Assembly (NCBI RefSeq): GCF_029223545.1
Contig: NZ_CP097870.1
Span: 2,232,001 to 2,296,000 of the forward strand
Source of the DNA: Thauera sp. GDN1
GTDB taxonomy: Bacteria > Pseudomonadota > Gammaproteobacteria > Burkholderiales > Rhodocyclaceae
Reading direction: 5' to 3'
Length of the DNA stretch: 64,000 bases
Shown piece after piece: positions 54,610 to 63,409 of the stretch (the stretch's first letter is position 1; every line of letters starts with the position of its first letter). Below the pieces are notes generated by a model, which made no database searches, was not told the origin of the DNA, and was given only the letters and a program-made list of their open reading frames with translations. The position numbers were made by a program, and so were the translations under genes.

Positions 54610-55886
54610 GGGGACCTCGAATAACCCGAGGTTTTCAGTGAATCCCGCCGCGCAATGATGACCGCGAACGAATTCGACCCAATTTCTTTGGCAAACCACC
54701 GCGTTTCTCGGCGGGGTTGCCTCGTTTTTGCCTCGAATCGTCCCGGGCATCGGCGATTCGGCCCATTTCGGGCGTCAGAAGGCCTCGATGCCGGCCTTCC
54801 GGAAGTAGACCAGCCGCTTCAAGTTGTAGCAGGCGGCCATCATCATCATCGCAAAGTTCGCCCGCGCCTGACCGATGGTGCGCAGCAACTTGCCGCCCAT
54901 CTGCTCGATGGCGGCAAATACATGCTCGACCCGGACGCGCGTTTTGGCGATGCGCTGGTTACGCCGCTGCTGGCACTCGGACAGCGGCTTGTTGCGTTTG
55001 CCCTTCCTCTGGATCTGATTCCGGAAGCCCTTCTCTTTGAGCCAGGCTTCACGCGCCTCGGACGGGTAGCCTCGGTCGGCATAGACGTCCCGACTCGTGT
55101 TGCCCGCATCGAAGACGTTGTCGAAGTGCTGGCTGTCGTGCGTACTCGCCGTGTCGGTCTCGATTCGGCGAATGATCTTGTATTTCTTGTCGACGTTGAT
55201 CGAGAGCTTGTAGCCGAAGTGGCTCTTGCCGTGCTTCTTCGTCCAGGTCGCGTTGATGTCCTTCTGGCGCCGCTTCGCAGGCTTCCAGTCGGCGGGCATC
55301 GCACCTTGCTCGATCAGCGCCTTCTCGCCTCGGCTGTTGTGCTGCTTGGGGGCGGGGACCAAGGTGGCGTCGATGATCTGACCGCCGCGCGCGATGAAAC
55401 CCTGCTTCAACAGCTGCGCCGAGACTCCGTCAAAGAGCGCCTTGGCGCCCGCTTCACCGATCCGGTTCTCGAACATCCACACCGTGGTGCGGTCCGGCAC
55501 GTGGGTCGCGTTCACCAGTCCGCAGAAGCGCTTGTAGCTCATGCGGTCGAGCAGTTGGTACTCCATCTGCTCATCGGACAGGTTGTACAGACGCTTGAGC
55601 ACCAGGATCCGTACCATCGTCTCGGTCGGGTACGGCGGACGCCCGCCCTGCGCGCTCGCCGGGCGCGGCGCAACCTCATCCACCTCGGCCGCCAACGCCA
55701 CAAAGTCGATGTGCGACTCGATGTCGGCCAGCGGGTCGCCCAGCGAGTCGAGCTTCTTGCGGTGGTGTTCGTCAGCGAACAGGTCAGTCTTGATAGCGCT
55801 ACGCGGTTTCATCGGTGCAGCCTGCGGCGTTCAGGGCGTCGTAATTTTACCAAGGGCGGGCGAGACGGAGGTTTTTCGAGGCGCCC
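54610..55886 (-). mobile_element. IS5-family insertion sequence
   Basis: About 1.28 kb with imperfect inverted ends: GGGGACCTCGAATAACC at the left and, inverted, GGGCGCCTCGAAAAACC at the right (14 of 17). A GGTA target duplication flanks it (54606-54609 and 55887-55890). It carries one intact transposase gene and interrupts a cytochrome c signal peptide. Confidence 0.9.
54775..55812 (-). CDS. IS5-family transposase
   Basis: A 345-residue DDE transposase, apparently intact. The N-terminal dimer/DNA-binding region has YPTETMVRILVLKRLYNLSDEQMEYQLLDRMSYKRFCGL. Catalytic residues lie in GGQIIDATLVPAPKQ (D), DVYADRGYPSEA (D), and KTRVRVEHVFAAIEQMGG (E). The size is normal for IS5-group elements. 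With both ends and the target duplication present, the element looks recently active. Confidence 0.95.
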   Translation of the reverse strand: MKPRSAIKTDLFADEHHRKKLDSLGDPLADIESHIDFVALAAEVDEVAPRPASAQGGRPPYPTETMVRILVLKRLYNLSDEQMEYQLLDRMSYKRFCGLVNATHVPDRTTVWMFENRIGEAGAKALFDGVSAQLLKQGFIARGGQIIDATLVPAPKQHNSRGEKALIEQGAMPADWKPAKRRQKDINATWTKKHGKSHFGYKLSINVDKKYKIIRRIETDTASTHDSQHFDNVFDAGNTSRDVYADRGYPSEAREAWLKEKGFRNQIQRKGKRNKPLSECQQRRNQRIAKTRVRVEHVFAAIEQMGGKLLRTIGQARANFAMMMMAACYNLKRLVYFRKAGIEAF

Positions 55887-55915
55887 GGTAATAAGAAAAC
55901 CGATCGCCGACTCAA
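55887..55915 (-). pseudogene. 5' end of the split cytochrome c gene
   Basis: Twenty-nine bases hold a TTG start (55915) and codons for MSRRSVFLL, with GAGGAG (minus strand) 6 nt upstream at 55922-55927. Joined to 54605 downward, the frame is exact. The gap from here to 56199 should carry the promoters of this gene and the divergent thioesterase gene; no consensus promoter was found. Confidence 0.85.
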
Positions 55916-56199
55916 GTGGCACTCCTCTTCTGCATCGCGCAGCAAGGTCGCGCCTTCTTGATCACGGGCGTGATCATAGGTTTGCCACGCCCGGACCGCG
56001 CTTTCGTGAGCGTATCAGACACTCCACGTCTGACAGCAAAGGGAGAGAAGCGGTGTGGCGTCGGTGGCGGTCGCCATATACGACCGCCGAGATGCATCAT
56101 TGGCGGAATTTGCACGCAGCTTGTCCGCGCCCGCAATCCGCGGCGAGGCGAGTTCCGCATAGCATCGAGGCACCACAGACGTCTCGAGAGGACAACAAC

Positions 56200-56673
56200 A
56201 TGAAGGCATTCCAGGACTACTACCCCGAGAACCTTGCCCACTGTTACGGCTGCGGCCGCAACAATGAGCACGGGCACCAGATCAAGACCCTCTGGGATGG
56301 CGACGAAACGGTGACCCGTTATCAGCCGAAGCCGGAGCACACCGCAATTCCCGGTTTCGTCTATGGCGGCCTGCTCGCCTCGCTCATTGATTGCCACGGC
56401 ACGGGTACGGCCGCGGCAGCCATGTATCGCGCCGAAAACAGGGCGATGGATAGCCAGCCCCCGTTCCGCTTCGTGACCGGGTCACTGCACGTAAGCTATC
56501 TCAAGCCCACCCCGCTTGGCCCGGAACTCGAGATCCGGGGTCAGGTGAAGGAAATAAAGGGCCGCAAGGTCGTGGTCGAAGCGACCGTCTTCGCCGATGG
56601 CATCGCCACGGCCAAGGGCGAGATTGTCGCGTTGCAGATGCCTGACACCTTCACCAGTGCCGCGGCGAACTGA
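56200..56673 (+). CDS. Hotdog-fold thioesterase (PaaI family)
   Basis: A 157-residue protein. NLAHCYGCGRNNEHGHQIKTLWDG is a cysteine-bearing lead seen in a subset of PaaI-type thioesterases. HTAIPGFVYGGLLASLIDCHGTGTAAAAM is the hotdog helix with the catalytic-region aspartate, and TGSLHVSYLKPTPLGPELEIRGQVKEIKGRKVVVEATVF is the strand region. It should hydrolyse an acyl-CoA; the substrate is unknown. GAGAGGA upstream supports ATG 56200. No functional link with its neighbours is evident. Confidence 0.88.
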   Translation: MKAFQDYYPENLAHCYGCGRNNEHGHQIKTLWDGDETVTRYQPKPEHTAIPGFVYGGLLASLIDCHGTGTAAAAMYRAENRAMDSQPPFRFVTGSLHVSYLKPTPLGPELEIRGQVKEIKGRKVVVEATVFADGIATAKGEIVALQMPDTFTSAAAN

Positions 56674-56701
56674 GTGACTGCGTAAAGAGACCATCCCACA
56701 A

Positions 56702-57256
56702 TCACATCGTCGTCACGGCTCGCGTTTCCGCACCTTCTTCCTGCCTGGATTGCCCTCCTGCAGTCGGGTCTTGCTTCACTTGCCAGAGACAGCTTGCGGA
56801 GGGCGTTTCACCTTCACCATGGCGTTCATGCTGCCTGCGCACAAAAATGAGCCCGCCAATACGGCCCAAACGCGAAATTACCCCGCACTTTGTTTCGCGA
56901 GAGGTCATGCGCCAGTCGAAGGCATCGCCCACCTTGTAGCCCAGGATCGCGGTACCAATGTCGGAGCAAACCGACAATTTCCCGGCGCTGTCATCCGCGT
57001 CCTCCGGGTAGTCCAGCGCCACTTCCATTTCCTCGTCGTCCAGTTGCAGCAAAGTCCTTGAGTTCATCGTGACGACATTCTGCGGCACTTGACGCGGCTC
57101 GACGACGATGGCCCGCTCGAGTTCGAAAACTGCCGAGGGATGCTCGGATGCGAGCAGACTCGTGAGCTGTTCCTTGTCGAATTCGGTGATGTGGATGTCA
57201 GCGACGTGATTCGAGGCGCCTTCTTGCAAGAGCCGGAGATAACGCTCGGCGCTCAT
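56702..57256 (-). CDS. Rnk-like GreA/GreB C-terminal domain protein
   Basis: A 184-residue frame resembling Rnk, the nucleoside diphosphate kinase regulator that binds RNA polymerase. HITEFDKEQLTSLLAS, VEPRQVPQNVVTMNSRTLLQLDDEEMEVALDYPEDAD and LSVCSDIGTAILGYKVGDAFDW are clear family blocks. Beyond about residue 120 the text no longer looks like Rnk, whose end is normally a Y-Q-P-E-A-A-G type strand, so the 3' end may be frameshifted or replaced. The first 17 residues are also atypical. It abuts a transposase remnant upstream. Confidence 0.65.
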   Translation of the reverse strand: MSAERYLRLLQEGASNHVADIHITEFDKEQLTSLLASEHPSAVFELERAIVVEPRQVPQNVVTMNSRTLLQLDDEEMEVALDYPEDADDSAGKLSVCSDIGTAILGYKVGDAFDWRMTSRETKCGVISRLGRIGGLIFVRRQHERHGEGETPSASCLWQVKQDPTAGGQSRQEEGAETRAVTTM

Positions 57257-57284
57257 GGCGAACGACTTCAGGGTAGAAACCTGG

Positions 57285-57437
57285 TGTCGCCTTCATCTGC
57301 ACAGACGCATCGATCCTCGCCCGCAGCAATTCCTCCACCCCCGCTTCGCCGATCGCCTTGCGAAAGCGTCCGATCTGCGTGGCGTCGCACGGCAGCGCCG
57401 GCGTGTAGTAGTCCATGCCGCTGAAATACTGCCAGAC
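57285..57437 (-). pseudogene. IS5-type transposase remnant, internal part
   Basis: Encodes VWQYFSGMDYYTPALPCDATQ then IGRFRKAIGEAGVEELLRARIDASVQ, an internal block of an IS5/IS1478-type transposase. The catalytic two thirds that should follow are gone; similarity stops near 57285. Its upstream part is at 60130-60415, beyond the IS21-family element. Confidence 0.8.
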
Positions 57438-57444
57438 TGTCACC

Positions 57445-57588
57445 GACCGGCACATTAGAGCCAGTTGATGATCGGCACAATGGAGCCACCGCGTGATCGG
57501 CACATTGAGGCCAGTCCGTGATCGGCATATAGGAGCCAGTCGCGGATCGGCACATAGAGGCCAGCGCCGGATCGGCGTAATGGAGCCA
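57445..57588 (+). repeat. Six terminal repeats of the IS21-family element, 25-bp period
   Basis: Six 19-bp units of the form GATCGGCACATNGAGGCCA start at 57445, 57470, 57495, 57520, 57545 and 57570, exactly 25 bp apart. Two inverted copies lie at the right end (60080-60098, 60104-60122). IS21 elements carry such repeats as IstA-binding sites; six on one side is a large number. Confidence 0.92.
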
Positions 57589-57666
57589 CTTCCCCTCTGA
57601 CGGACGTCTCGACCTTGAACGGTCCCTCGCTACCCTGCTGCCTTTTTGTTTGGCAGGAGGTAGGCG

Positions 57667-59214
57667 GTGGCCCGCAGGAGCATCGAGATGTACGAGTACC
57701 GCCAGGCCCTGATGCGCATGCGCCAGGGCGACTCCGAGCGCGAGATCGCGCGCTCGAAACTGATGGGGCGCAGCAAGGCGGCCCGGTTCCGCGAGCTGGC
57801 TCGCGCCCAGGGTTGGCTCGATCCTGAGCGGCCTTTGCCCGAGGACGCCGAGATCGCCGCCGCGCTCGGGCGGCCGAAGTTGCCGGTGACGGCCCAGTCC
57901 TCGATTGCCGCGTACCGGCCGCTGGTCGAGCAGTGGCTTGCACAGGGCGTCTCCGGCGTGGTGATCCACACCACGCTCAAGCGCGAGCACGGTTTTACCG
58001 GGCACTACTCGAGCGTGCGCCGGCTGATCGCACAGATCGGCCGCGAGCAGCCCCCCGAGGCCACGGTGCGCCTCACCTTTGCACCGGGCGAGGCCGCGCA
58101 GGTGGACTTCGGCGCCGGTCCCCACCTGGTCGATCCCGCCACAGGCGAGATCCGCCGCACCTGGGCGTTCGTGATGACACTCTGCTTCTCGCGTCACCAG
58201 TACGTGGAGTTCGTCTGGGACCAGAGCGTGCGCACCTGGCTCGGCTGCCACCGTCGCGCCTTCGAGTGGTTCGGCGCCGTGCCCGCGCGGCTCATCATCG
58301 ACAACGCCAAGTGCGCGATCACCCGCGCGTGCATGCACGACCCGCAGGTGCAGCGCGCCTACGCCGAGTGCGCCGAAGGCTACGGCTTCCGGATCGACGC
58401 CTGCCCGCCGCACGACCCGCAGAAGAAGGGCATCGTCGAGGCCGGCGTCAAATACGTGAAGGGCAACTTCCTGCCCACGCGCAGTTTCCGCGATCTGGCC
58501 GATCTCAACGCGCAGGTGCGCGAGTGGGTGCTGAAGGAGGCCGGGCTGCGCATTCACGGCACCACCCGCGTGCGCCCGCTCGACACCTTCGCCCTCGAGC
58601 GCAGCACCTTGCTGCCGCTCCCCGAAGTGCCGCCGGACCTGGGCACCTGGCACGCCGTGACGGTGCATCGCGACTGTCACGTCAGCTTCGAGCGTGCGCT
58701 GTACTCGGTGCCGTTTGCGCTGGTGGGCAAGGCGTTGTGGCTGCGGGCCACCGACGCCGTGGTCACCGTCTATCACGACTTCAAGCCCGTCGCCACGCAT
58801 GCCCGCGCGCGGCGCCCTGGTGAGCGGCGCACCGTCTCGGATCATCTGCCGCCGGCCGCCCAGCGCTTCTTCGCGCACGACCGCAGCTGGTGTCTGCAGC
58901 AGGCCCGCGAGATCGGAGACGCGTGCGCGCAGCTGATCGGGCAACTGCTCTCAGACCGCATCAGCGAGCGCCTGCGGGCCGCCCAGGGCGTTCTCGCGCT
59001 CAAGGACCCGTACGGCGCCGCGCGCCTCGAGGCCGCGTGCGAGCGGGCCATTGCCCACGACAGCCCGCACTACCGCACCGTCAAGACTATCCTCGCCGGC
59101 GGTCACGACCTCGCCCCGATGCGCACGATCACCCACGAGCCCTATGCCGGCCGTGCCCGCTTCGCGCGCGCCACCGCGTCGCTGTTCGAAGACGACGGCC
59201 CCACGTTCCACTGA
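57667..59214 (+). CDS. istA: IS21-family transposase IstA
   Basis: A 515-residue transposase. An N-terminal helix-turn-helix region (YRQALMRMRQGDSEREIARSKLMGRSKAARFREL in part) precedes the retroviral-integrase core. Catalytic acids are in EAAQVDFGAG, RLIIDNAKCAI and KKGIVEAGVKYVKGNF. A C-terminal beta-barrel follows. GTG 57667 is the start, with AGGAGG upstream at 57655-57660. It works with IstB to cut and join the element ends. Confidence 0.95.
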   Translation: MARRSIEMYEYRQALMRMRQGDSEREIARSKLMGRSKAARFRELARAQGWLDPERPLPEDAEIAAALGRPKLPVTAQSSIAAYRPLVEQWLAQGVSGVVIHTTLKREHGFTGHYSSVRRLIAQIGREQPPEATVRLTFAPGEAAQVDFGAGPHLVDPATGEIRRTWAFVMTLCFSRHQYVEFVWDQSVRTWLGCHRRAFEWFGAVPARLIIDNAKCAITRACMHDPQVQRAYAECAEGYGFRIDACPPHDPQKKGIVEAGVKYVKGNFLPTRSFRDLADLNAQVREWVLKEAGLRIHGTTRVRPLDTFALERSTLLPLPEVPPDLGTWHAVTVHRDCHVSFERALYSVPFALVGKALWLRATDAVVTVYHDFKPVATHARARRPGERRTVSDHLPPAAQRFFAHDRSWCLQQAREIGDACAQLIGQLLSDRISERLRAAQGVLALKDPYGAARLEAACERAIAHDSPHYRTVKTILAGGHDLAPMRTITHEPYAGRARFARATASLFEDDGPTFH

Positions 59215-59256
59215 CCCGGGCGCAGCGCGCGCCCACTTCACCCAAGGAGCCTCACC

Positions 59257-60045
59257 ATGAACCCCGCCACCGAACTGGCGCCGCAGCTCAAGCAGTTGCG
59301 CCTCTCCGGCATCCTCGACTCGCTCGACGCCCGCAACCGCCAGGCCATCGATGCCAAGCTCGCCTGCACGGAGTTTCTCGCCCTGCTGATCCAGGACGAG
59401 ATCGCCCGCCGCGAGCAGAAGAAGTTCGGCACCCGGCTACGCCGTGCAGCCTTCCGCGCCAGCAAGACGCTCGAAGGCTTCGAGTTCGACCGCCTGCCCT
59501 CGACCAACCGCGCCCTGGTCCATGACCTCGCGACCGGGCGCTACATCGACGAGCGCGCCCCGGTGCTGATCGTCGGCCCCTGCGGCACGGGCAAGAGCCA
59601 TCTGGCGCAGGCGCTCGGGCACTGCGCCGTGCGTCAGGGGCACGACGTCATCTTCGCCTCCTGCGCGCAATTGCTCGCCAGCCTGAACGCCGCCCGCGCG
59701 GTCGGCACCTATGAGCGCAAGCTGCAGCAACTGGCCCGTGTGCCGGTGCTTATCATCGACGACTTCGGCCTCAAACCCCTTCGCGCCCCCGCCGACGAGG
59801 ATCTGCACGACCTCATCGCCGAGCGCTGCGAGCGCGCTGCCACCCTCGTCACCAGCAACCTCGACTTCACCGAGTGGGATCAGGCCTTCCCCGGCAACCG
59901 GCTGCTCGCCTCGGCCACCGTCGACCGGCTGCGCCACAACGCCTATTGCCTCACGCTCGACGGGGCCTCTTACCGCGCCCCGCGACAGGGGCCGAATCGG
60001 GCGAAAAACGCCCTTGCCAGCACCCCGAAAAACATCGATTCTTGA
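59257..60045 (+). CDS. istB: IS21-family helper ATPase IstB
   Basis: A 262-residue AAA+ ATPase. An N-terminal helical region (LKQLRLSGILDSLDARNRQAI) precedes Walker A GPCGTGKSHL near residue 109 and Walker B PVLIIDDFGLKPL near residue 168. Sensor 1 is TLVTSNLDFTEW. It starts 43 bp after istA with AAGGAG upstream. IstB remodels target DNA and activates IstA. Confidence 0.96.
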   Translation: MNPATELAPQLKQLRLSGILDSLDARNRQAIDAKLACTEFLALLIQDEIARREQKKFGTRLRRAAFRASKTLEGFEFDRLPSTNRALVHDLATGRYIDERAPVLIVGPCGTGKSHLAQALGHCAVRQGHDVIFASCAQLLASLNAARAVGTYERKLQQLARVPVLIIDDFGLKPLRAPADEDLHDLIAERCERAATLVTSNLDFTEWDQAFPGNRLLASATVDRLRHNAYCLTLDGASYRAPRQGPNRAKNALASTPKNIDS

Positions 60046-60079
60046 CCCCCCAACGACGTCCGTCAGAGCCCGGTTCGAG

Positions 60080-60122
60080 TGGCTTCTATATGCCGATCAT
60101 CGGTGGCTCTATTGTGGCGGTC
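60080..60122 (-). repeat. Right-end terminal repeats of the IS21-family element
   Basis: Two inverted 19-bp copies, 60080-60098 and 60104-60122, of the unit repeated six times at the left end, here 24 bp apart. Confidence 0.85.
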
Positions 60123-60129
60123 AGTGACA

Positions 60130-60415
60130 GCCAGACCACGTTCTCCGACCAGCGAATGACCAACTCCTCGTCGCTCAAGTTGAAGGCGTGCTTGAGGTAG
60201 AGCCGCGCAGCCATGAGCAGGATCGGCAATCGAGGCCGTCCCGGGTTACTCACACCCGCGCCCACGAGCTCCACGCGCGGGCCAAACAGATCGACGTCTT
60301 CCGTGCGAGAGCCGGTCCGCACCTCGCGCGCGAACGACGGGGCCAAGGCCGCCCCGATCTGCGCCCATGGCATGCGTTGCGCAAGCACTGCTAGCTGGTG
60401 ACGCAAATCGATCAT
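60130..60415 (-). pseudogene. IS5-type transposase remnant, N-terminal part
   Basis: Encodes the start of an IS5/IS1478-type transposase: MIDLRHQLAVLAQRMPWAQI, GRPRLPILLMAARLYLKHAF and NLSDEELVIRWSENVVW. At GTCTGGC (60136-60130) it is broken by the IS21-family element. Joining to 57430 downward gives ENVVW-QYFSGMDYY in frame, proving the insertion point. The 317 bp from 60416 to 60732 contain no feature I can support. Confidence 0.85.
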
Positions 60416-60732
60416 CTGGTCGAGGCGAGCACGGAAAAAATCGTCGGTGGCTATGGCCGTGCGGAGTGAAATCTCTCAGGTTTCAGTGGGTTGTATTTTA
60501 CTTTCTCGGGGAACCCAACGGGTCGGGATCGGCGAAAAGCCTATCGTGGAGCGCGCTGTTGCGTTTTGCAGGGCCGACGACTTATCTTCCCGATTTCAGA
60601 AAGTCTCTACTCGCGGCCAAGCAGCCACCCCACCGAGGCCTGTCCAAAGATCGCCCACTCAGCACACGCAACCGCTCGATAGCCTCACATCGCTGGCGAG
60701 GACCGGTAAAGGGGTATGGCATCCCGTAGCGC

Positions 60733-60891
60733 GAGACTTTCAGCAGGGTCCTCCACATTCTCGATCCACGCACCTTCGAGGACGCCTTCCGGCGCTGGGT
60801 GGGCGGCATCGTTCGAGCGGTAGGAAGCGACATGCTCATCGTCGATGGCAAGACCGTCCGCAACTTGAGATCATTGCGCAAAGGAATCTAA
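60733..60891 (+). pseudogene. ISAs1-family transposase fragment
   Basis: Fifty-two codons read RVLHILDPRTFEDAFRRWV then GGIVRAVGSDMLIVDGKTVR, matching the N-terminal-to-central ISAs1 block where I-D-G-K-T-V-R holds the first catalytic aspartate. A stop follows at 60889. It overlaps the stop of the minus-strand TniQ gene, so the ISAs1 remnant abuts the Tn7-like module. Confidence 0.75.
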
Positions 60892-62417
60892 CGCATAATT
60901 TTCGCCACACGGTCTAAGTGCCAACGGAAATGCTCTGCCGGCCCCTCGCTCATATAGTTAAGATTCCGACGATCCGCCTGAGCACGAGCATCACTGAAGA
61001 ATGTCAAGGGAAATCGCTTGCTGTCATTTCCAGAGATCGCCCAATGAGAACCTGCTCCGTCTGAGAAATCCAAACGTTCCCAATTGACTTTCCCGGTAGT
61101 GCGGGCAATCACGGCATCGTCGAGACATTGATAGAATCGCGCAAACAGACTTACGGCGAACGCATGTTGCATTACCCAATGCGCTCCCTCGTCAGACCAG
61201 TTATAGCGTATGATTGATACCGACGCTTGATTCCACGCCACAAGTCCATTTGGACGACGCTTCGGCTCACGGAAAAGATCCGAAGGCGCCGCCAATCCCT
61301 CCCAGTACATTCGCCAGCGAATAAACGCAATTGCCTGTGAGCAGAAGTCTGCTGTGGTCTCTCCATTGAGATCCCACCATAGGGTGCGACACGCTGAATC
61401 GACGCAGCGACGATGCCAACGGAGCACCTTTCTCCACAAGTGACGCCGCACCGCTCGGTATACGACTTCCAATTGATCCAGCCTCGTCGTCCATTGCAGC
61501 GGATCCGCTCTGGGCGGAGCCTTCACCCACCTACGCCTACGCCTGATTTCATTTTTCACATCGATCAAGGTAACCGGTATCCCGCGCGTTACCGCATTGA
61601 TTCCTTCAAGCGCTAAGGGGATTTGCGACGAATGATCAATTTTGAGATGATCCATGACCGCGGCGACGAAGCCCGTATAGTCTAGATGAGACTTCAATAC
61701 ATCGACCCGACCAACGGCGAACCTCGAGCATCCGCTCACTCGCGATTCTCGATCGAATTCGTATGCAAGGGTCACCACCCTATCTTCTTCCGTCAGAATC
61801 CTATTGATGTCCTCGATACGGTTTCTCTGATCATCCGAGAGTTGTATGCTTCGCTCTGCCTGTCGTTTGATTGCCCCAGCTAATTCGTATCCACATTTTG
61901 GGCATGCGAAGGGACTACGAAAGACATCGCGGCTCAGCCGATATGGGATCTGACTCTTGCATTTAGGGCATCCGCGAGTCAAGGAAACGCCATGAACTGG
62001 ACAGGCCCCTATGTAATCGAGCTGATGAAACGGAATATGCAATCCATGGCACATGCACCGTTCGCACCACTTTAGGTCAGTGAGCGCCTTGGCCTGGGCA
62101 TTTGGAAATCGCTCAAGAACAAAACCGCCGAGCACTGCCTTCTCGGAAGACCGGAACTCTTGTGCAATCCGACGCACATCAAACGGTCCGACAACTCGCA
62201 AATCGATGTATGGATCCATTTGAGTCGCCTTCTTAACCCCAAGATCATTTCTTATGAAGAGGTCTACTAGCTCTTTGACGCCGATGGCATTAAGAACAGC
62301 GAACTTCGACAGCATTCCATAAATTGAGTCGAGTTCAGTTGACCACGTATCGCGCCAACACCACGATACCTCTGGGAGCATCGGTTCATCAAGAACGATT
62401 CTCGCAAACGGCCTCAT
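60888..62417 (-). CDS. TniQ/TnsD-family target-selection protein
   Basis: A 509-residue protein of the Tn7-like/Tn5053-like target selector family. The N-terminal half carries two zinc-binding clusters: WCERCMCHGLHIPFHQLDYIGACPVHG and GCPKCKSQIPYR with FACPKCGYEL. This C-x2-C / C-x2-H plan is the TniQ signature. The rest is helical with basic stretches (NEIRRRRRWVKAPPR) suited to DNA contact. The full-length form is closer to TnsD than to short TniQ proteins, so it may recognise a specific chromosomal site. Its start overlaps the AAA ATPase stop by four bases. G+C content is visibly lower than the flanking chromosome. Confidence 0.82.
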   Translation of the reverse strand: MRPFARIVLDEPMLPEVSWCWRDTWSTELDSIYGMLSKFAVLNAIGVKELVDLFIRNDLGVKKATQMDPYIDLRVVGPFDVRRIAQEFRSSEKAVLGGFVLERFPNAQAKALTDLKWCERCMCHGLHIPFHQLDYIGACPVHGVSLTRGCPKCKSQIPYRLSRDVFRSPFACPKCGYELAGAIKRQAERSIQLSDDQRNRIEDINRILTEEDRVVTLAYEFDRESRVSGCSRFAVGRVDVLKSHLDYTGFVAAVMDHLKIDHSSQIPLALEGINAVTRGIPVTLIDVKNEIRRRRRWVKAPPRADPLQWTTRLDQLEVVYRAVRRHLWRKVLRWHRRCVDSACRTLWWDLNGETTADFCSQAIAFIRWRMYWEGLAAPSDLFREPKRRPNGLVAWNQASVSIIRYNWSDEGAHWVMQHAFAVSLFARFYQCLDDAVIARTTGKVNWERLDFSDGAGSHWAISGNDSKRFPLTFFSDARAQADRRNLNYMSEGPAEHFRWHLDRVAKIMR

Positions 62418-63400
62418 ATTTCTTCGTAAAAACCGTCGCCCATAACAAGCTTAAGCTCTTCTTGGGCCGAAACGTAATTAGACTCTTCGACACAGTTATC
62501 CCAAATCGCTCTTGAGAATCTGAAGTCTGCAGCATCAGATGCGGCGTACTCTATGAATGCGATTTCCACGGTACGCGCTAGATACTGCATCGGTATTTCT
62601 AGGCAAAAATCAAACCGCGCTTCCGAATGGGCTGCGTCAAAGGCGTCCCATAGCGCCTCAGTCTGATCGACGAGCCGCAAACCGTCCGAAAATGCATAGG
62701 GGAAAAAGAACCGCGTATATGTCCAATCTGAAGAGAACGGATAGCAAGCTTCATCATAGCCGGCCAAGCAGGTCGCCAAGTCATCTGGGCTCTGAATGCC
62801 GCGGAACGGCATCTCGTCTATCATGAATCGAGCAACAATCTGCGTCTGACGCGCTTCTCGAAATGCGTTCTTTTGATTAATGAGCTGAGGTTGCCCGACG
62901 AGGAGTGTGATCATCCGAATTCCGGCGCGCTCCAATTCATCGTGAACATCACGAAGCCACTCGTATTCAATAATATCCAAGCGCTGAGCTTCGTCTGCGA
63001 ATGCAATGACGAGGTTATAACGCGACCGTTCGACGAGCTCTGAAACCCGCTCGACAAGCCGACTGCGCTTGCGAGCAATAGATCCGGACTCAGCTGCCGG
63101 ATGTCCAACCGCACGTAAAAGTGTCGCGAAGAACATGTCCTCGGAATGACTCTTGCTCTTTCTACATCCGAAGCTAAAAGTAACGATACCAGGCATGTCC
63201 ATTTTCAGAACACGAAGGATATATCTTATGCTGTACGTCTTTCCAAACCTCGGGTGTGCATAGATGATGGCCCCAGGAGTGCGCAGGCGAATTATTTTCT
63301 TGACGCGTTGATAAAGCTCCTCGATGGATGGCGTCGGAAGAATATACTTCTGCTCGACCAATGGATGCCGGTCAAACGGTATAGGACGAACGTAGGACAC
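62414..63400 (-). CDS. TnsC/TniB-like AAA+ transposition ATPase
   Basis: A 328-residue ATPase. Walker A is AHPRFGKTYS near residue 48 (alanine in the first glycine position), Walker B is LVIAFADEAQRL near residue 135, and sensor 1 lies in MITLLVGQPQL. This resembles TniB/TnsC, which bridges target selector and transposase and forms filaments on DNA. VEQKYILPTPSIEELYQRVKKII is the usual N-terminal lead. It is coupled to the tniQ-like gene downstream and starts 9 bp after the transposase gene stop. Confidence 0.85.
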   Translation of the reverse strand: MSYVRPIPFDRHPLVEQKYILPTPSIEELYQRVKKIIRLRTPGAIIYAHPRFGKTYSIRYILRVLKMDMPGIVTFSFGCRKSKSHSEDMFFATLLRAVGHPAAESGSIARKRSRLVERVSELVERSRYNLVIAFADEAQRLDIIEYEWLRDVHDELERAGIRMITLLVGQPQLINQKNAFREARQTQIVARFMIDEMPFRGIQSPDDLATCLAGYDEACYPFSSDWTYTRFFFPYAFSDGLRLVDQTEALWDAFDAAHSEARFDFCLEIPMQYLARTVEIAFIEYAASDAADFRFSRAIWDNCVEESNYVSAQEELKLVMGDGFYEEI

Positions 63401-63409
63401 CGGCGCCTC

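Larger units (their letters stand above)
57438..60129 (+). mobile_element. Complete IS21-family insertion sequence
   Basis: A 2692-bp element ending in TGTCACCGACCG (left) and CGGTCAGTGACA (right), inverted with one mismatch in 12 and with the family's TGT...ACA tips. A 7-bp target duplication GCCAGAC flanks it (57431-57437, 60130-60136). It carries istA and istB and the typical multiple terminal repeats. Confidence 0.95.

Noticed and set aside
56100..56116. Possible sigma-54 promoter before the thioesterase gene (TTGGCGGAATTTGCAC)
   Set aside because: GG-N8-GC spacing is wrong for RpoN.
57268..58944. 558-codon minus-strand frame across istA
   Set aside because: Antisense shadow of istA; only the short transposase remnant at 57285-57437 on that strand is real, and in another frame.
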